From Nocardia wallacei (lineage in GTDB: Bacteria > Actinomycetota > Actinomycetes > Mycobacteriales > Mycobacteriaceae): a stretch of DNA of 64,000 bases. Location of the stretch: positions 1 through 64,000 of the forward strand of contig NZ_JARWQD010000183.1 in NCBI RefSeq assembly GCF_029869545.1, in the 5' to 3' direction. This document shows, one piece after another, positions 27,001 through 35,800 of the stretch (positions are counted from its first letter, which is position 1; every line of letters starts with the position of its first letter). The translations under genes and the position numbers were made by a program. Below the pieces are notes generated by a model that did not search any database, had not been told where the DNA came from, and saw nothing but the letters and a program-made list of their open reading frames with translations.

Positions 27001-28502
27001 CCGCCACCGCGCTGCTGGCCCGTCCGGATCGCGACACCGCGGCGGACGAGCCGGAGACCGAGACCGAACGGACCCTCCTCGACCTGGTCGGCGCGCTGGG
27101 CGCGCAGGGCCGGATCGGGATTCGCGACAGCCTGCTCGACCTGGGCATCGACAGCATCGGGGTGATCGATCTCGTCTCCCGCCTGCGCGGTGCGGGATAT
27201 CGGGCCGCCGCGCGCGACGTACTCGCGGCGGCCGATCTGCGAGAGCTGGCGCGGGAATTGGATGCCGCCGGACGCGGAGGCGACGATGCGCCCGCGATCC
27301 CCGCCGGAACGATCCTGCCGCTCACTCCGCTCGCCCGCGAGATCATCGGCCTCGGCGACTACCGCTACCTCGCGCAGTCCCAGGTGGTCACCCTGCCCCC
27401 GGACGTCCCGGTGGGGACGATCGTCGAACGGCTCGAGGCGATCGCGGTCGCGCATCCCGCGCTGCGCTCACGCCTCGCGAGCGGTCCCTCCGGTGAACCG
27501 TGCCTGCTGGTCGAGGAAACATCCAGTGCGGCAACACATCTCGAGGTGGTCTCCGACGGCGGCGACGGTGCCGCACAGGTGTCCGCCGCGGTCGACCGGC
27601 TGGATCCGGACGCCGGTGTGATGATCGCGGCCACCGTGCTGGAGGGCACGCACCGCCGTCTCGTGCTGGCCATCCACCACCTCGCGGTCGACGTCGTGTC
27701 CTGGTTCGTGCTCCTCGACGATCTGCGCCTGCTGGACCGGGGTGCTGCCCCGATGAACGAGTCTCCGGCCGAGAACGCGGGTACCGAGCCCGCCTCGACG
27801 CCGCGGATCATCGGCGCCCCGCTGGGCGGCCGCTACACCGATCCGGCCGTGGATCGCGCGGGCAAGACGAGCGCGAGCATCGCCGAACTCGGCGCCGCGG
27901 CGACCCGGCGGCTGCTGGACCTGTGCTCCGAATCCGGTGTCGCCCTGGAGGATGTGCTGATCCTGGCCTGCGCGGCCACCTTCGCCGACGGCGCCGATGC
28001 CGACGGGCGCGTGGCGATCACCCGCGAATCACACGGGCGCGGGGTGTCGATGTCGGCCGCCGAATCCGGCGGCGACGACCGCAGGGTCGGCTGGTTCACG
28101 GTCGAGGAGACGGTGCTGGTGGATTCGGCGCGGACCGCCGGGTGGACGCTGCGCGCCGGGCCGCCCGCGCTGGCCGACCGCAGCCCCGCGGTGCGCGGCC
28201 AGGTCCGCCTCAACCACCTCGGGCGATTCGATCTGCTGCAGTTCGGGACCGGGGCCTGGTCGCCGGTGCCGCTGTCGGAGTACAGCGAGAACGTCGGGTG
28301 GGCAACACATCCGGACCTGCCGCTGCGCTTCACGGTCGACGTCTCCACCGCGGTGGTCCCGCGCGCGGACGGCCCGTCGCTGGTGGCGCGCTTCGACGTC
28401 AATTCGGCCGTACTCGACGAGGCCGCCGCCACCGCGCGCACGCAGCGCTGGTCGGCAATACTGTCGGCGTTCGCGGGGACACGATCGGAAGGGGAGTCAT
28501 GA
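24078..28502 (+). CDS. NRPS, C-A-T-E (probable hydroxylysine module)
   Basis: I start at ATG 24078, which overlaps the previous stop; longer in-frame readings run through the previous gene. The 1474-residue protein (M. tuberculosis MbtF is of similar length) has a condensation domain with intact HHLVIDG (~140-150), an adenylation domain (FTSGTTGRPKG near residue 635, NFYGPTEA, YRTGD, NRNGKLDG), a thiolation domain (LLDLGIDSIGV, Ser1026) and a C-terminal epimerisation domain (HHLAVDVVSW from His1200, 'RESHGRG', VGWFT). By eye the specificity residues read D-A-Q-D-A-G-F-V-E-K; the acidic residues fit a basic side chain such as lysine or N-hydroxylysine. The E domain predicts a D residue. The next gene overlaps by four bases. 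Confidence 0.88.
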   Translation: MSDGILDVVALSPLQRGLYSVSRISDGIDPYLVTFAVRVDELSDLSTLRAAFDAVLERYPHLAGAVVADDLPHPVLVVPASGRIGWDEVDLRDAEDPEQAAWDIYWNSGRYRLDLDNGPLFRVTAARVAEHAYELICTAHHLVIDGWSIPLVFQDLIAIHRGQGDTLPRPPALRDYAAWLATRDAPAALAAWTADLSGLEPMPMVAPPAEPDLPVVGEARMDRAETERVAAWARGRGLTMNTVLEMAWARILSSLTGRDDVVFGQTTSGRDASLPGADRLVGALVATIPVRVEVDERDVEAVAAELQRRVARLRTHEFVGIAEITRCAGAGQLFDTLLVFENVPTGSMTAEMELGHGARMRSRRIDSPSHYPITIVPIVEAGELVSRTEIRPDLVQRFDPDRLARRVLHVVRAIVAGARYCDLDVLLDDEPAVLSAPSEGVTTAPEGAGGAWASVPGSTGGAGDSVPEALLRQADRVGDRVAVVDGEGEQSFGEFAAAVRALADGLRAQGVRPGEAVAVVLPRDRRVLQAPFAVALAGGMSVHVDPATPAERVAYMVRTAGARIVLADESLTDLIVEVRAEGVECVHGVVAPDGRLRVLGAGEADAPGPDRSNRVAINRPNPVAAHPDTPFYTVFTSGTTGRPKGVAVSHRALLSHWANHERRIFAPLTERAGRQLRIGHGWSTGFDAAWQPTVALLSGHAVVLLSEAERIDAERIVAAVEQRGIDIFDTSPSMLSRLIAAGLFTERDGAERCPLAVLALGGEAISPDTWNRLRALPDTRVINFYGPTEATVEALMADVHEHPAPTIGRPFDRMTAEVLDHRLRPTPPGGHGELYLSGDQLALGYLGRPGASAAAFVAGPGGRRYRTGDLVRRTPERTVIYEGRIDSQVKINGYRVEPDEVTVVLRELDGIADAAALAFTERGRTRLGALVVGDLPVRQIRAELVRRLPQFLVPTRIVAVEQLPVNRNGKLDGHAATALLARPDRDTAADEPETETERTLLDLVGALGAQGRIGIRDSLLDLGIDSIGVIDLVSRLRGAGYRAAARDVLAAADLRELARELDAAGRGGDDAPAIPAGTILPLTPLAREIIGLGDYRYLAQSQVVTLPPDVPVGTIVERLEAIAVAHPALRSRLASGPSGEPCLLVEETSSAATHLEVVSDGGDGAAQVSAAVDRLDPDAGVMIAATVLEGTHRRLVLAIHHLAVDVVSWFVLLDDLRLLDRGAAPMNESPAENAGTEPASTPRIIGAPLGGRYTDPAVDRAGKTSASIAELGAAATRRLLDLCSESGVALEDVLILACAATFADGADADGRVAITRESHGRGVSMSAAESGGDDRRVGWFTVEETVLVDSARTAGWTLRAGPPALADRSPAVRGQVRLNHLGRFDLLQFGTGAWSPVPLSEYSENVGWATHPDLPLRFTVDVSTAVVPRADGPSLVARFDVNSAVLDEAAATARTQRWSAILSAFAGTRSEGES

Positions 28503-30337
28503 CGGTCGACGCTGTCGAGCAGCTGGAGCCGGATCGGGTCGCGCTGAAACAACAGCAGCGGGCCGCCGCGGCGGCGCGCAAACGAATCCTGGCGCCGGTC
28601 AACGGTTCCCTGACGCTCGCGAGCCTGGTGATCGCCGTGGCGGCGGTGTGCGCGGTGGTGCCGTTCATCCTGATCGTCGAGCTGTGCCGCGAGCTGCTGT
28701 CCGGGTCGGCCGACTCGGATCGGGTGTGGCAGTTGCTGATCGCGGCCGTCGTGGTCCTGGTGGTGCGGGGTGTGCTGCAGGCCGGTGCGCTGGCCTACAG
28801 CCACCAGGTGGACGCCAAGTTCCAGCTGAGCCTGCGGGAACTGTTGGCGGCCAAGCTGACCCGCGTCCCGCTGGGCTGGTTCACCGACCGCACCTCCGGC
28901 GAGGTCAAGAAGTTCCTGCAGGACGATGTCGACAAGCTGCACTACATGGTGGCGCACGCCCGGCTCGATTTCGTCGATGCGGTGACGGTGCAGCTGGTCG
29001 CGCTGGTGTATCTGTTCATCGTCGACTGGCGGCTGGCGCTGGTGCTGCTGATTCCCCTGGCGCTGTACGCGCGGCTGCTGGGCGTCATGATGGCGCCCGC
29101 GCACGTCGAGCGGCTGGCCGCGTTCGAGCGGTCGCAGCGCACCATCGAGGACGCCACGATCGAATTCGTCGACGGCATCCAGGTGGTGCGCACCTTCGGT
29201 CAGGCGCGCAAGGCGCACAACGTCTTCCAGCGCGCGGTCGATCGCACCGCCGACCTGCTGCTGGCCTGGAAGCTGCCGATCACGCGGCTGCAGTCCGCGT
29301 CGGAGGTCCTGCTCACCCCGCTGTTCCTCACGCTGGTCGTGCTCGTGGCCGGGATCGGCTTCGTGCAGCTGGACTGGATGGCGGCGGCGGATGTGCTGCC
29401 GTTCCTGCTGGTCGGGGTCGGGCTCGGCGGTGCGCTGCTGGGCATCGGCTACGGCGGGCAGGCGATGCGGCAGGCCGCCGCGGCGGCGCAGCGACTGACC
29501 GACCTGCAGGATACGGCCGAGCTGGCGGTGACGGCCGCCGCTGGATCGGAACCGGCCGCCGACGCCACGGTGCGGTTCGAGGGTGTGAGCTTCGGGTACC
29601 GGCGCAACCGAAACGTTCTGCACGACATCGACATCGAGCTGCGTCCGGGCACCATCACCGCACTGGTCGGGCCGAGCGGCTCCGGCAAGTCCACGCTGGC
29701 CCGCCTGCTCCCGCGCTTCTACGACGTCACCGACGGCCGGATCACCATCGGCGGCAAGGATGTGCGCGAGTTCTCCACCGAGGAGCTCTATCGCACCGTC
29801 GGATTCGTGCTGCAGGACGTCCGGATGATCCGCGGCAGCATCCGGGACAACATCCGCCTGGCGCGCCCCGACGCCGACGACGCGACGGTCGAGCGGGCCG
29901 CCCGCGCCGCGCAGATCCACGAGCGCATCGCGACCCTGCCGCGCGGCTACGATTCCGAAATCGGCGTGGACGCCGTGCTTTCCGGCGGCGAAGCGCAACG
30001 GCTGTCCATCGCCCGCACGCTGCTGGCCGATACGCCCGTGCTGGTCCTGGACGAGGCGACGGCCTTCGCCGATCCGGAGTCCGAGGCCGCGGTGCAGGAC
30101 GCGCTGGCCGTGCTGGTGGCCGATCGCACCGTGCTGGTGATCGCGCACCGCCTGCACACCATCACCGGTGTCGACCGAATCCTGGTGCTGGACAAGGGCC
30201 GCGTCGTCGAGAGCGGAGATCATGCCACCCTCTCCGGGGCGGGCGGGCTCTACCAGCGACTGTGGGAAATCAACGAGGCATCGCTGGTCGAGCTGACGGG
30301 CTCCCCGGCCGCGGCGGGACAGAAGGAGATCCGGTGA
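28499..30337 (+). CDS. irtA: ABC half-transporter, IrtA-like without SIP domain
   Basis: The 612-residue protein (ATG 28499 overlapping the previous stop) has six membrane helices (about residues 30-330) followed by a nucleotide-binding domain: Walker A GPSGSGKST, Q-loop VLQDVRMIRG, signature LSGGEAQR, Walker B LVLDEATAFADPES and a His switch in VIAHRLHTI. Exporter-fold ABC proteins of this kind, IrtA and IrtB, form the heterodimer that brings ferric carboxymycobactin into mycobacteria. Mycobacterial IrtA has a fused N-terminal siderophore-interacting flavodomain; here it is absent and a separate protein of that type lies at 32069-32767. IrtA was preferred over IrtB by gene order only. Confidence 0.82.
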   Translation: MTVDAVEQLEPDRVALKQQQRAAAAARKRILAPVNGSLTLASLVIAVAAVCAVVPFILIVELCRELLSGSADSDRVWQLLIAAVVVLVVRGVLQAGALAYSHQVDAKFQLSLRELLAAKLTRVPLGWFTDRTSGEVKKFLQDDVDKLHYMVAHARLDFVDAVTVQLVALVYLFIVDWRLALVLLIPLALYARLLGVMMAPAHVERLAAFERSQRTIEDATIEFVDGIQVVRTFGQARKAHNVFQRAVDRTADLLLAWKLPITRLQSASEVLLTPLFLTLVVLVAGIGFVQLDWMAAADVLPFLLVGVGLGGALLGIGYGGQAMRQAAAAAQRLTDLQDTAELAVTAAAGSEPAADATVRFEGVSFGYRRNRNVLHDIDIELRPGTITALVGPSGSGKSTLARLLPRFYDVTDGRITIGGKDVREFSTEELYRTVGFVLQDVRMIRGSIRDNIRLARPDADDATVERAARAAQIHERIATLPRGYDSEIGVDAVLSGGEAQRLSIARTLLADTPVLVLDEATAFADPESEAAVQDALAVLVADRTVLVIAHRLHTITGVDRILVLDKGRVVESGDHATLSGAGGLYQRLWEINEASLVELTGSPAAAGQKEIR

Positions 30338-32064
30338 TCACCAAGGTTTTCGCGCTCGTTCCGGCCGAATTGCGCCCGCAGGTGCCGCGGTATCTGGCGC
30401 TGGTCGTCACGCAGGCGCTGTGCCAGGTCGCGGCCTACCTGCTGGTGATTCCGTTGCTGGAGGCGCTGTTCCGGGGCGAGTTCGGTACCGCGTGGCGGTG
30501 GGCGATCTGGCTGGCGGTCGCGGTGGCCGCGGCCTCGGTGCTGTGGTACCTGCAGGCGAAGGCCGGGCTGCGGATCGGTGTCGGCATGCTGCGCGGCGTG
30601 CAGACGCGCCTGGGTGATCATCTGAGCACGCTGCCGCTGGGGTGGTTCGCCACGGCCAATTCCGGATCGGTGTCGCGGATCATCGTCGCCCATGTGCGCG
30701 AGATCCTCGACGTCGTCACGCATTTGGTGGCGCCGATGGTGGGCGCCGTGGTGATTCCGCTGGGTGTCGCCGTCGGGGTCGCGTTCGTCGAATGGCGGGT
30801 GGCGCTGGCGATGCTGGTCGGCCTGCCGGTGCTGCTGCTGGTCAGCCGCTGGGCCAACAATCTGCACTCCCGCTCGAACCAGCGCCTGCACGACGCGTCC
30901 GCCGAGGCGAATGCGCGGGTGGTCGAGTTCGCGCAGGCACAGCCGGTGCTGCGGGCCTTCGGCGCGGTCGGCACCGGCAACCGGGCGCTGACCGGGGCGC
31001 TGCGCGATCAGCAGCGGGCCGCCACCGGGCTGATCGCCGCCAGCGTGCCGGGGCTGATGGTGTTCGCGCTGCTCGTGCACGCGGTGTATCTGCTGGTGGT
31101 CTCGGTGATCGTCGCCCGGACCCTGGACAACACGCTCGCGGTGCCCGCAGCCCTCGCCCTGGTCGCGGTCGGATCCCGCTACATCGAACCGCTGCTGGGG
31201 ACCGCGCAGCTGAGCAACGCGATGCGCAGCGCCGCGGACGCCGCGGACCGGATCACCGGATTCCTTGCGGTACAGGGCCTTCCGGAGCCCATCGAACCGG
31301 TCGAGCCGGAGAACGCGGAGATCGTGTTCGAGGATGTGGCATTCGGCTACGGCGACGAGTCGACGGTGCTCTCCGGCGTCTCGTTCACGGTGGCGCCGGG
31401 CACCACCACCGCGATCGTCGGACCGTCCGGCAGCGGTAAGACCACGCTGGTCCGGCTGGCGGCGCGCTTCTACGACGTCGACTCCGGCCGGATCACGCTG
31501 GGCGGCCACGATATTCGCCGATTGCCGTCGGACGCACTGCTGCGGCAGGTGTCGCTGGTGTTCCAGGACGTGTACCTGTTCAACCAGACCGTCGAGGAGA
31601 ACATCCGGGCGGGCCGCGCGGAGGCCACCGCGGAGCAGGTGCGCCGGGCGGCGGCGATCGCCCGCGTCGACGAGATCGTCGAGCGGCTGCCCGACGGCTG
31701 GGACACCGTGGTCGGCGAGGGCGGCAGCGCGCTGTCCGGCGGTGAGCGGCAACGCGTCTCGATCGCCCGCGCACTGCTCAAGGATGCGCCGATCGTGCTG
31801 CTGGACGAGGCGACCAGTGCCCTCGACCCGCACAGCGAGGCGGTGGTCGCGCGCGGCATCCACGAGCTGACCCGCGACAAAACCGTTGTCGTGGTGGCGC
31901 ATCGGCTGTCGACCATCCAGCATGCCGACCAGATCCTGTTCGTCGAGGACGGCCGGATCGTCGAACGCGGCGCGCACGCCGAGCTGGTGGCGCGCGGCGG
32001 CCGCTACGCCGAGTTCTGGAACGAGCGCTCGCGGGCGACGGGCTGGCATCTGGCGCCCGCGTAG
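30334..32064 (+). CDS. irtB: ABC half-transporter, IrtB-like
   Basis: The 576-residue protein starts at GTG 30334, overlapping the previous stop by four bases. It has six membrane helices (about 15-310) and a nucleotide-binding domain with Walker A GPSGSGKTT, Q-loop VFQDVYLFNQ, signature LSGGERQR, Walker B IVLLDEATSALDP and His switch VVAHRLSTIQ. It should pair with the preceding half-transporter as the IrtAB-type ferric-siderophore importer. It is the last gene of the operon from iron box 3 and ends only five bases from the convergent flavoreductase gene, so both transcripts must terminate within or past each other. Confidence 0.85.
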   Translation: MITKVFALVPAELRPQVPRYLALVVTQALCQVAAYLLVIPLLEALFRGEFGTAWRWAIWLAVAVAAASVLWYLQAKAGLRIGVGMLRGVQTRLGDHLSTLPLGWFATANSGSVSRIIVAHVREILDVVTHLVAPMVGAVVIPLGVAVGVAFVEWRVALAMLVGLPVLLLVSRWANNLHSRSNQRLHDASAEANARVVEFAQAQPVLRAFGAVGTGNRALTGALRDQQRAATGLIAASVPGLMVFALLVHAVYLLVVSVIVARTLDNTLAVPAALALVAVGSRYIEPLLGTAQLSNAMRSAADAADRITGFLAVQGLPEPIEPVEPENAEIVFEDVAFGYGDESTVLSGVSFTVAPGTTTAIVGPSGSGKTTLVRLAARFYDVDSGRITLGGHDIRRLPSDALLRQVSLVFQDVYLFNQTVEENIRAGRAEATAEQVRRAAAIARVDEIVERLPDGWDTVVGEGGSALSGGERQRVSIARALLKDAPIVLLDEATSALDPHSEAVVARGIHELTRDKTVVVVAHRLSTIQHADQILFVEDGRIVERGAHAELVARGGRYAEFWNERSRATGWHLAPA

Positions 32065-32068
32065 CGGA

Positions 32069-32767
32069 TCACCGCCAGTAGGCCCGCGCGGCGATATTCT
32101 GTTTCGGCAGCTTGGTGCGCAGCGTCTTCACGATCGCCCGCGTGGTCGCCGCATCGCATGCGGCCCAGCCGAATCCGTCGGGCGCACAGGTCACGGTCTC
32201 CGCGGCCTGGCGCAGCAGCTGCCCGTAGTTGACCCGCTCGACCCAGGTCACCTCGGTCTCGGGCCCGGAGCGCACCGGCAGCGTCCGATCGGATTCGTAC
32301 TGCCACTCCAGCCATATCCGGGCGGGCGTCTCGCCGATGGCGTCCAGCAGCGAGTTGATCGCGGGCAGCGACGCGGTGTCGCCGAAGATGACGAACTCCG
32401 ACGGAACCGGTTCGGGGACGGCGAATTTCGACCCCATCACCGTCGCGTCGATGACGTCGCCCGCGGCGGCCCGCTCGGCCCACAGCGAGGCCGGGCCGCC
32501 GTGCAGGGCGAATTCGATATCGAAGACGTCGCGGGCGGGATCGGGATCCACCAGCGTGTAGCCGCGCTGCTGGAGGCTGCCGTTGCCGTCGGGGAACCAC
32601 ATCCGGATCCACTGCGTCGGATGCACCGGATGGTCGGTCAGCAGGCCGCCGCCGCTGAACCCGAGCCGCAGGTACTTGTCGCTGATGCGGTCCGTCGAGG
32701 TGACGGTCAGCCGGTAGTCGTCGGCGCGCAGCGCCTTGAGGACGAACCCGTTGAAGCCTTTGCCCAT
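32069..32767 (-). CDS. Siderophore-interacting protein (FAD ferric-siderophore reductase)
   Basis: A 232-residue protein of the SIP/ViuB flavoreductase family: N-terminal FAD barrel with 'HPTQWIRMWFPD', 'RGYTLVDPDPARDVFDIEFALHG' (the R-x-Y-[ST] flavin motif) and 'GPASLWAERAAAGDVIDATV', then an NAD(P)H-binding-like half with 'EFVIFGDTASLPAINSLLD' and 'WAACDAATTRAIVKTLR'. These enzymes reduce Fe(III) in the siderophore to release iron in the cytoplasm. In mycobacteria the same domain is fused to IrtA; here it is free and convergent with the IrtB-like gene. ATG 32767 is five bases from iron box 4 and has no ribosome site, so the mRNA is probably leaderless. Confidence 0.9.
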   Translation of the reverse strand: MGKGFNGFVLKALRADDYRLTVTSTDRISDKYLRLGFSGGGLLTDHPVHPTQWIRMWFPDGNGSLQQRGYTLVDPDPARDVFDIEFALHGGPASLWAERAAAGDVIDATVMGSKFAVPEPVPSEFVIFGDTASLPAINSLLDAIGETPARIWLEWQYESDRTLPVRSGPETEVTWVERVNYGQLLRQAAETVTCAPDGFGWAACDAATTRAIVKTLRTKLPKQNIAARAYWR

Positions 32768-32771
32768 GTGG

Positions 32772-32790
32772 TTAGGTTAGCCAAACCACA
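32772..32790 (-). promoter_or_regulatory. IdeR/DtxR-type iron box 4
   Basis: TTAGGTTAGCCAAACCACA (plus strand) matches the iron-box consensus over its first half and less well over the second. It lies five bases upstream of the flavoreductase ATG, so bound repressor would cover the transcription start. Confidence 0.75.
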
Positions 32791-32828
32791 TCCCTACGTC
32801 ACGGCCAGTGTCGTGAGTTACTATGCAC

Positions 32829-32852
32829 AAAGGTTAGGCAAGCCTAGCCTTT
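32829..32852 (+). promoter_or_regulatory. Overlapping iron boxes 5a/5b
   Basis: Within AAAGGTTAGGCAAGCCTAGCC, extended by TTT, two frames five bases apart both resemble the iron-box consensus (about 14 and 13 of 19 positions). Overlapping half-sites are known to take two IdeR dimers on opposite faces of the DNA. The site is 36 bases before the mbtB-like start and should control the 17-kb operon. Confidence 0.75.
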
Positions 32853-32887
32853 TTAGCTGATGAAGGCTGTGGCCGGTGAGGAGTCTG

Positions 32888-35800
32888 ATGCTGGGCGAGG
32901 CGGACGTTCGCGACATCGTGGCGGCGGAACTCGGGGTGCACCCCGAGTCGATCGGCTACGACGACGATCTGGTGAGCCTGGGCATGCATTCGATGATGCT
33001 GATGCAGCTGGCCGCCCGCTGGCGCAAGCAGGGTCACGAGGTGCGCAGCTCCGCGCTGGCCCTGCAGCCGACGGTAGCAGCGTGGACGGAGCTGCTCGCC
33101 GGGGCTCGCGCCACCGAGCCCGCGCGGCCCGCGCAGGCCGCACCCGCCGAGGCGGCCGAGACCGACGAGTTCGCGCTCGCCACGATGCAGCACGCCTACT
33201 GGGTCGGCCGGCGGCAGGACCAGCGTCTGGGTGGCGTCGCGGCGCACCTGTACGTGGAGTTCGACGGCGCGGGCGTGCAGGCGGATCGGATGCGCCGCGC
33301 GGTCGAGCGGGTGGTGCGAAGACACGAGCAGCTGCGCGTGCAGTTCACCGACGGCGGCACCCAGCGCGTGCTGCCCGAACCGCTGCGGCCGGTGTTCCAC
33401 CTCGTGGACCTCACCGCCGAATTCGACGGTGGCCGGATGGAACTCGAGCGGCTGCGCCAGGAGAAGAGCCATCAGCGGATGGACATCGAGTCGGGCCAGG
33501 TCATCGACATCACGCTCACGCTGCTGCCCGACGGCCGCCACCGCGTGCACGTCGATGTCGACATGCTCGCCGGTGATGCGTTGAGCTACCGCAGAATTCT
33601 CGACGATCTGGCCACCGCCTACGACACCGACGCCGACCCGGCGGCGGCCATCGGGTACACCTTCCGCGAGTATCTGTCGGACAAGCGGCGCACCGCCCCC
33701 GACAACTCGGCGGCGAAAGCGTGGTGGGACAACCGGGTTCACCACCTGCCCGAAACCCCCGCGCTCCCGGTGCTGCCCGAGAGCGAGCGGGCCGATCCGG
33801 CGCGCAGCGTCCGCCTGCACCACTGGTTCCCGCCCGAGGCGAAGGCGCAGCTGCACAAGGTCGCGCACGCTCACGGCGTCACCACGGCGGTGGCGCTGGC
33901 CACCGTGCTGTCCGAGGTGATCGCGCGCTGGTCGGCCGAGCAGCGGTTCCTGCTCAACGTGCCGCTGTTCGACCGCGAGCCGCTGCACGACGATATCGAC
34001 CGGGTCGTGGGTGACTTCACCAACTCGGTGCTGGTGGATGTCGATGCGCGCGAACCGGAATCGATGGTGGCGCGGGCCAGGCGGCTGCAACACGAATTGC
34101 ACAGCTGCGCGGCGCATTCCACCTACGAGGGGCTGGACGTGCTGCGCGACCTCGGCCGGTTGCGCGGCGCCCCGGTGACCCCGTCGGTCGTGTTCACCTC
34201 CGGGCTCGATCTGGGCGAGCTGTTCTCCGATCGCGTCACCCGGATCTTCGGGGAGCCGGTGTGGATCCTGTCGCAGGGCCCGCAGGTGGACCTGGACGCC
34301 CAGGTGGTCGAGCTGGACGGCGGACTGCTGGTCAACTGGGACGTTCGCCGCGATGCCATGCCCGCCGGGGTCGTCGAGTCGATGTTCGCCGAGTTCCGCA
34401 GGCTGCTGCTGGCGCTGGTCGAACCCGGCGCCGACTGGCAGGCGCCGCTGTCGATCGCGCTGCCGGAAACACAGCGCGCGGTGCGGGATTCGGTCAATGC
34501 GACGCGCCGGGACCTGGGCGAGCGGACGCTGCACGACGCGTTCTTCGCACGCGCGCAACAGGATCCGGAGCGGGTGGCGCTGCGCTGGCGCGACGGCGGT
34601 TCGCAGAGCTACCGCGAGCTGTCCGAGCAGGCGCTGGCGGTGGGCCGGGCGCTGGCCGACGCCGGAGTGCGGCCCGGCGACACGGTCGCCGTCGTTGTTC
34701 CCAAGGGACACCGGCAGATTCCGGCCGTGCTGGGCGTCCTCGCCGCGGGCGCGACCTACGTCCCGATCGGCACCGGTCAGCCGCGGGCCCGCCGGGATCG
34801 GATCCTGGCGCGCTCGGGTGCCCGGGTGGCCGTCGTCGACGACCACCTCGAACTGCCGCCGGATGTCGCCGCGGTCCGGCTGGACGAGGCGGTGCGGGGG
34901 CCGCGCCTGGAGCGTGCGCACGGCGGCGACCCGGACGCCCAGGCGTACGTGCTGTTCACCTCCGGTTCCACCGGGGAGCCGAAGGGCGTGGAGGTCGGCC
35001 ATCGCGCCGCCGCCAACACCGTCGACGCGCTCGCCACGCACTTCGCGCTGGGCGCGGACGACCGTCTGATCGGGCTGTCCTCGCTGGAGTTCGACCTGTC
35101 GGTGTTCGACATCTTCTGCCCGCTGTCGCTCGGTGGCGCGCTGGTGTGCGTGGACGAGCAGACCGAGCGCGACGCCGCGGCATGGGCCGCGCTCATCGCC
35201 GAAACCGGTGTCACCGTGCTCAATTGCGCGCCCGGCCTGATCGGCATGCTGCTCGATACCGCCACGGCCCGGCAGCTGCGGTCGATGCGGGTCGTGATCA
35301 CCGGCGGTGACCGGGTGAATACCGAACTGGGGCAACGGTTCCGGGCGCAGGTCCCGCGGCTGCGGTTCGCCGGGCTGGGCGGGACCACCGAGACCGCCAT
35401 CCATTCCACGGTGTGCGAGGTCACCGACGACTTCCCGTCCGAGTGGTCCGCCGTGCCCTACGGCACGCCGCTGGCGAATGTGCACCTGCGGGTGGTCAAC
35501 GAGCGCGGCGAGGACTGCCCGGACTGGGTGATCGGCGAATTGTGGATCGGCGGAACGAGTGTCGCCGACGGCTACCGCGGCGATGCGGAGCGCACCGCGC
35601 AGCGCTTCGTCGAGGTCGAGGGTGTGCGGTGGTACCGGACCGGCGATCTCGCGCGATACCTGCCCGACGGCACGGTGGACTTCCTCGGCCGCGCCGACCA
35701 CCAGGTCAAGATCCGCGGCTACCGCGTCGAACTCGGCGAGGTCGAATCGGCGCTGACCGCGCTGCCGCAGGTCCGCGAGGCCGTCGCACTGGTGACCGAG

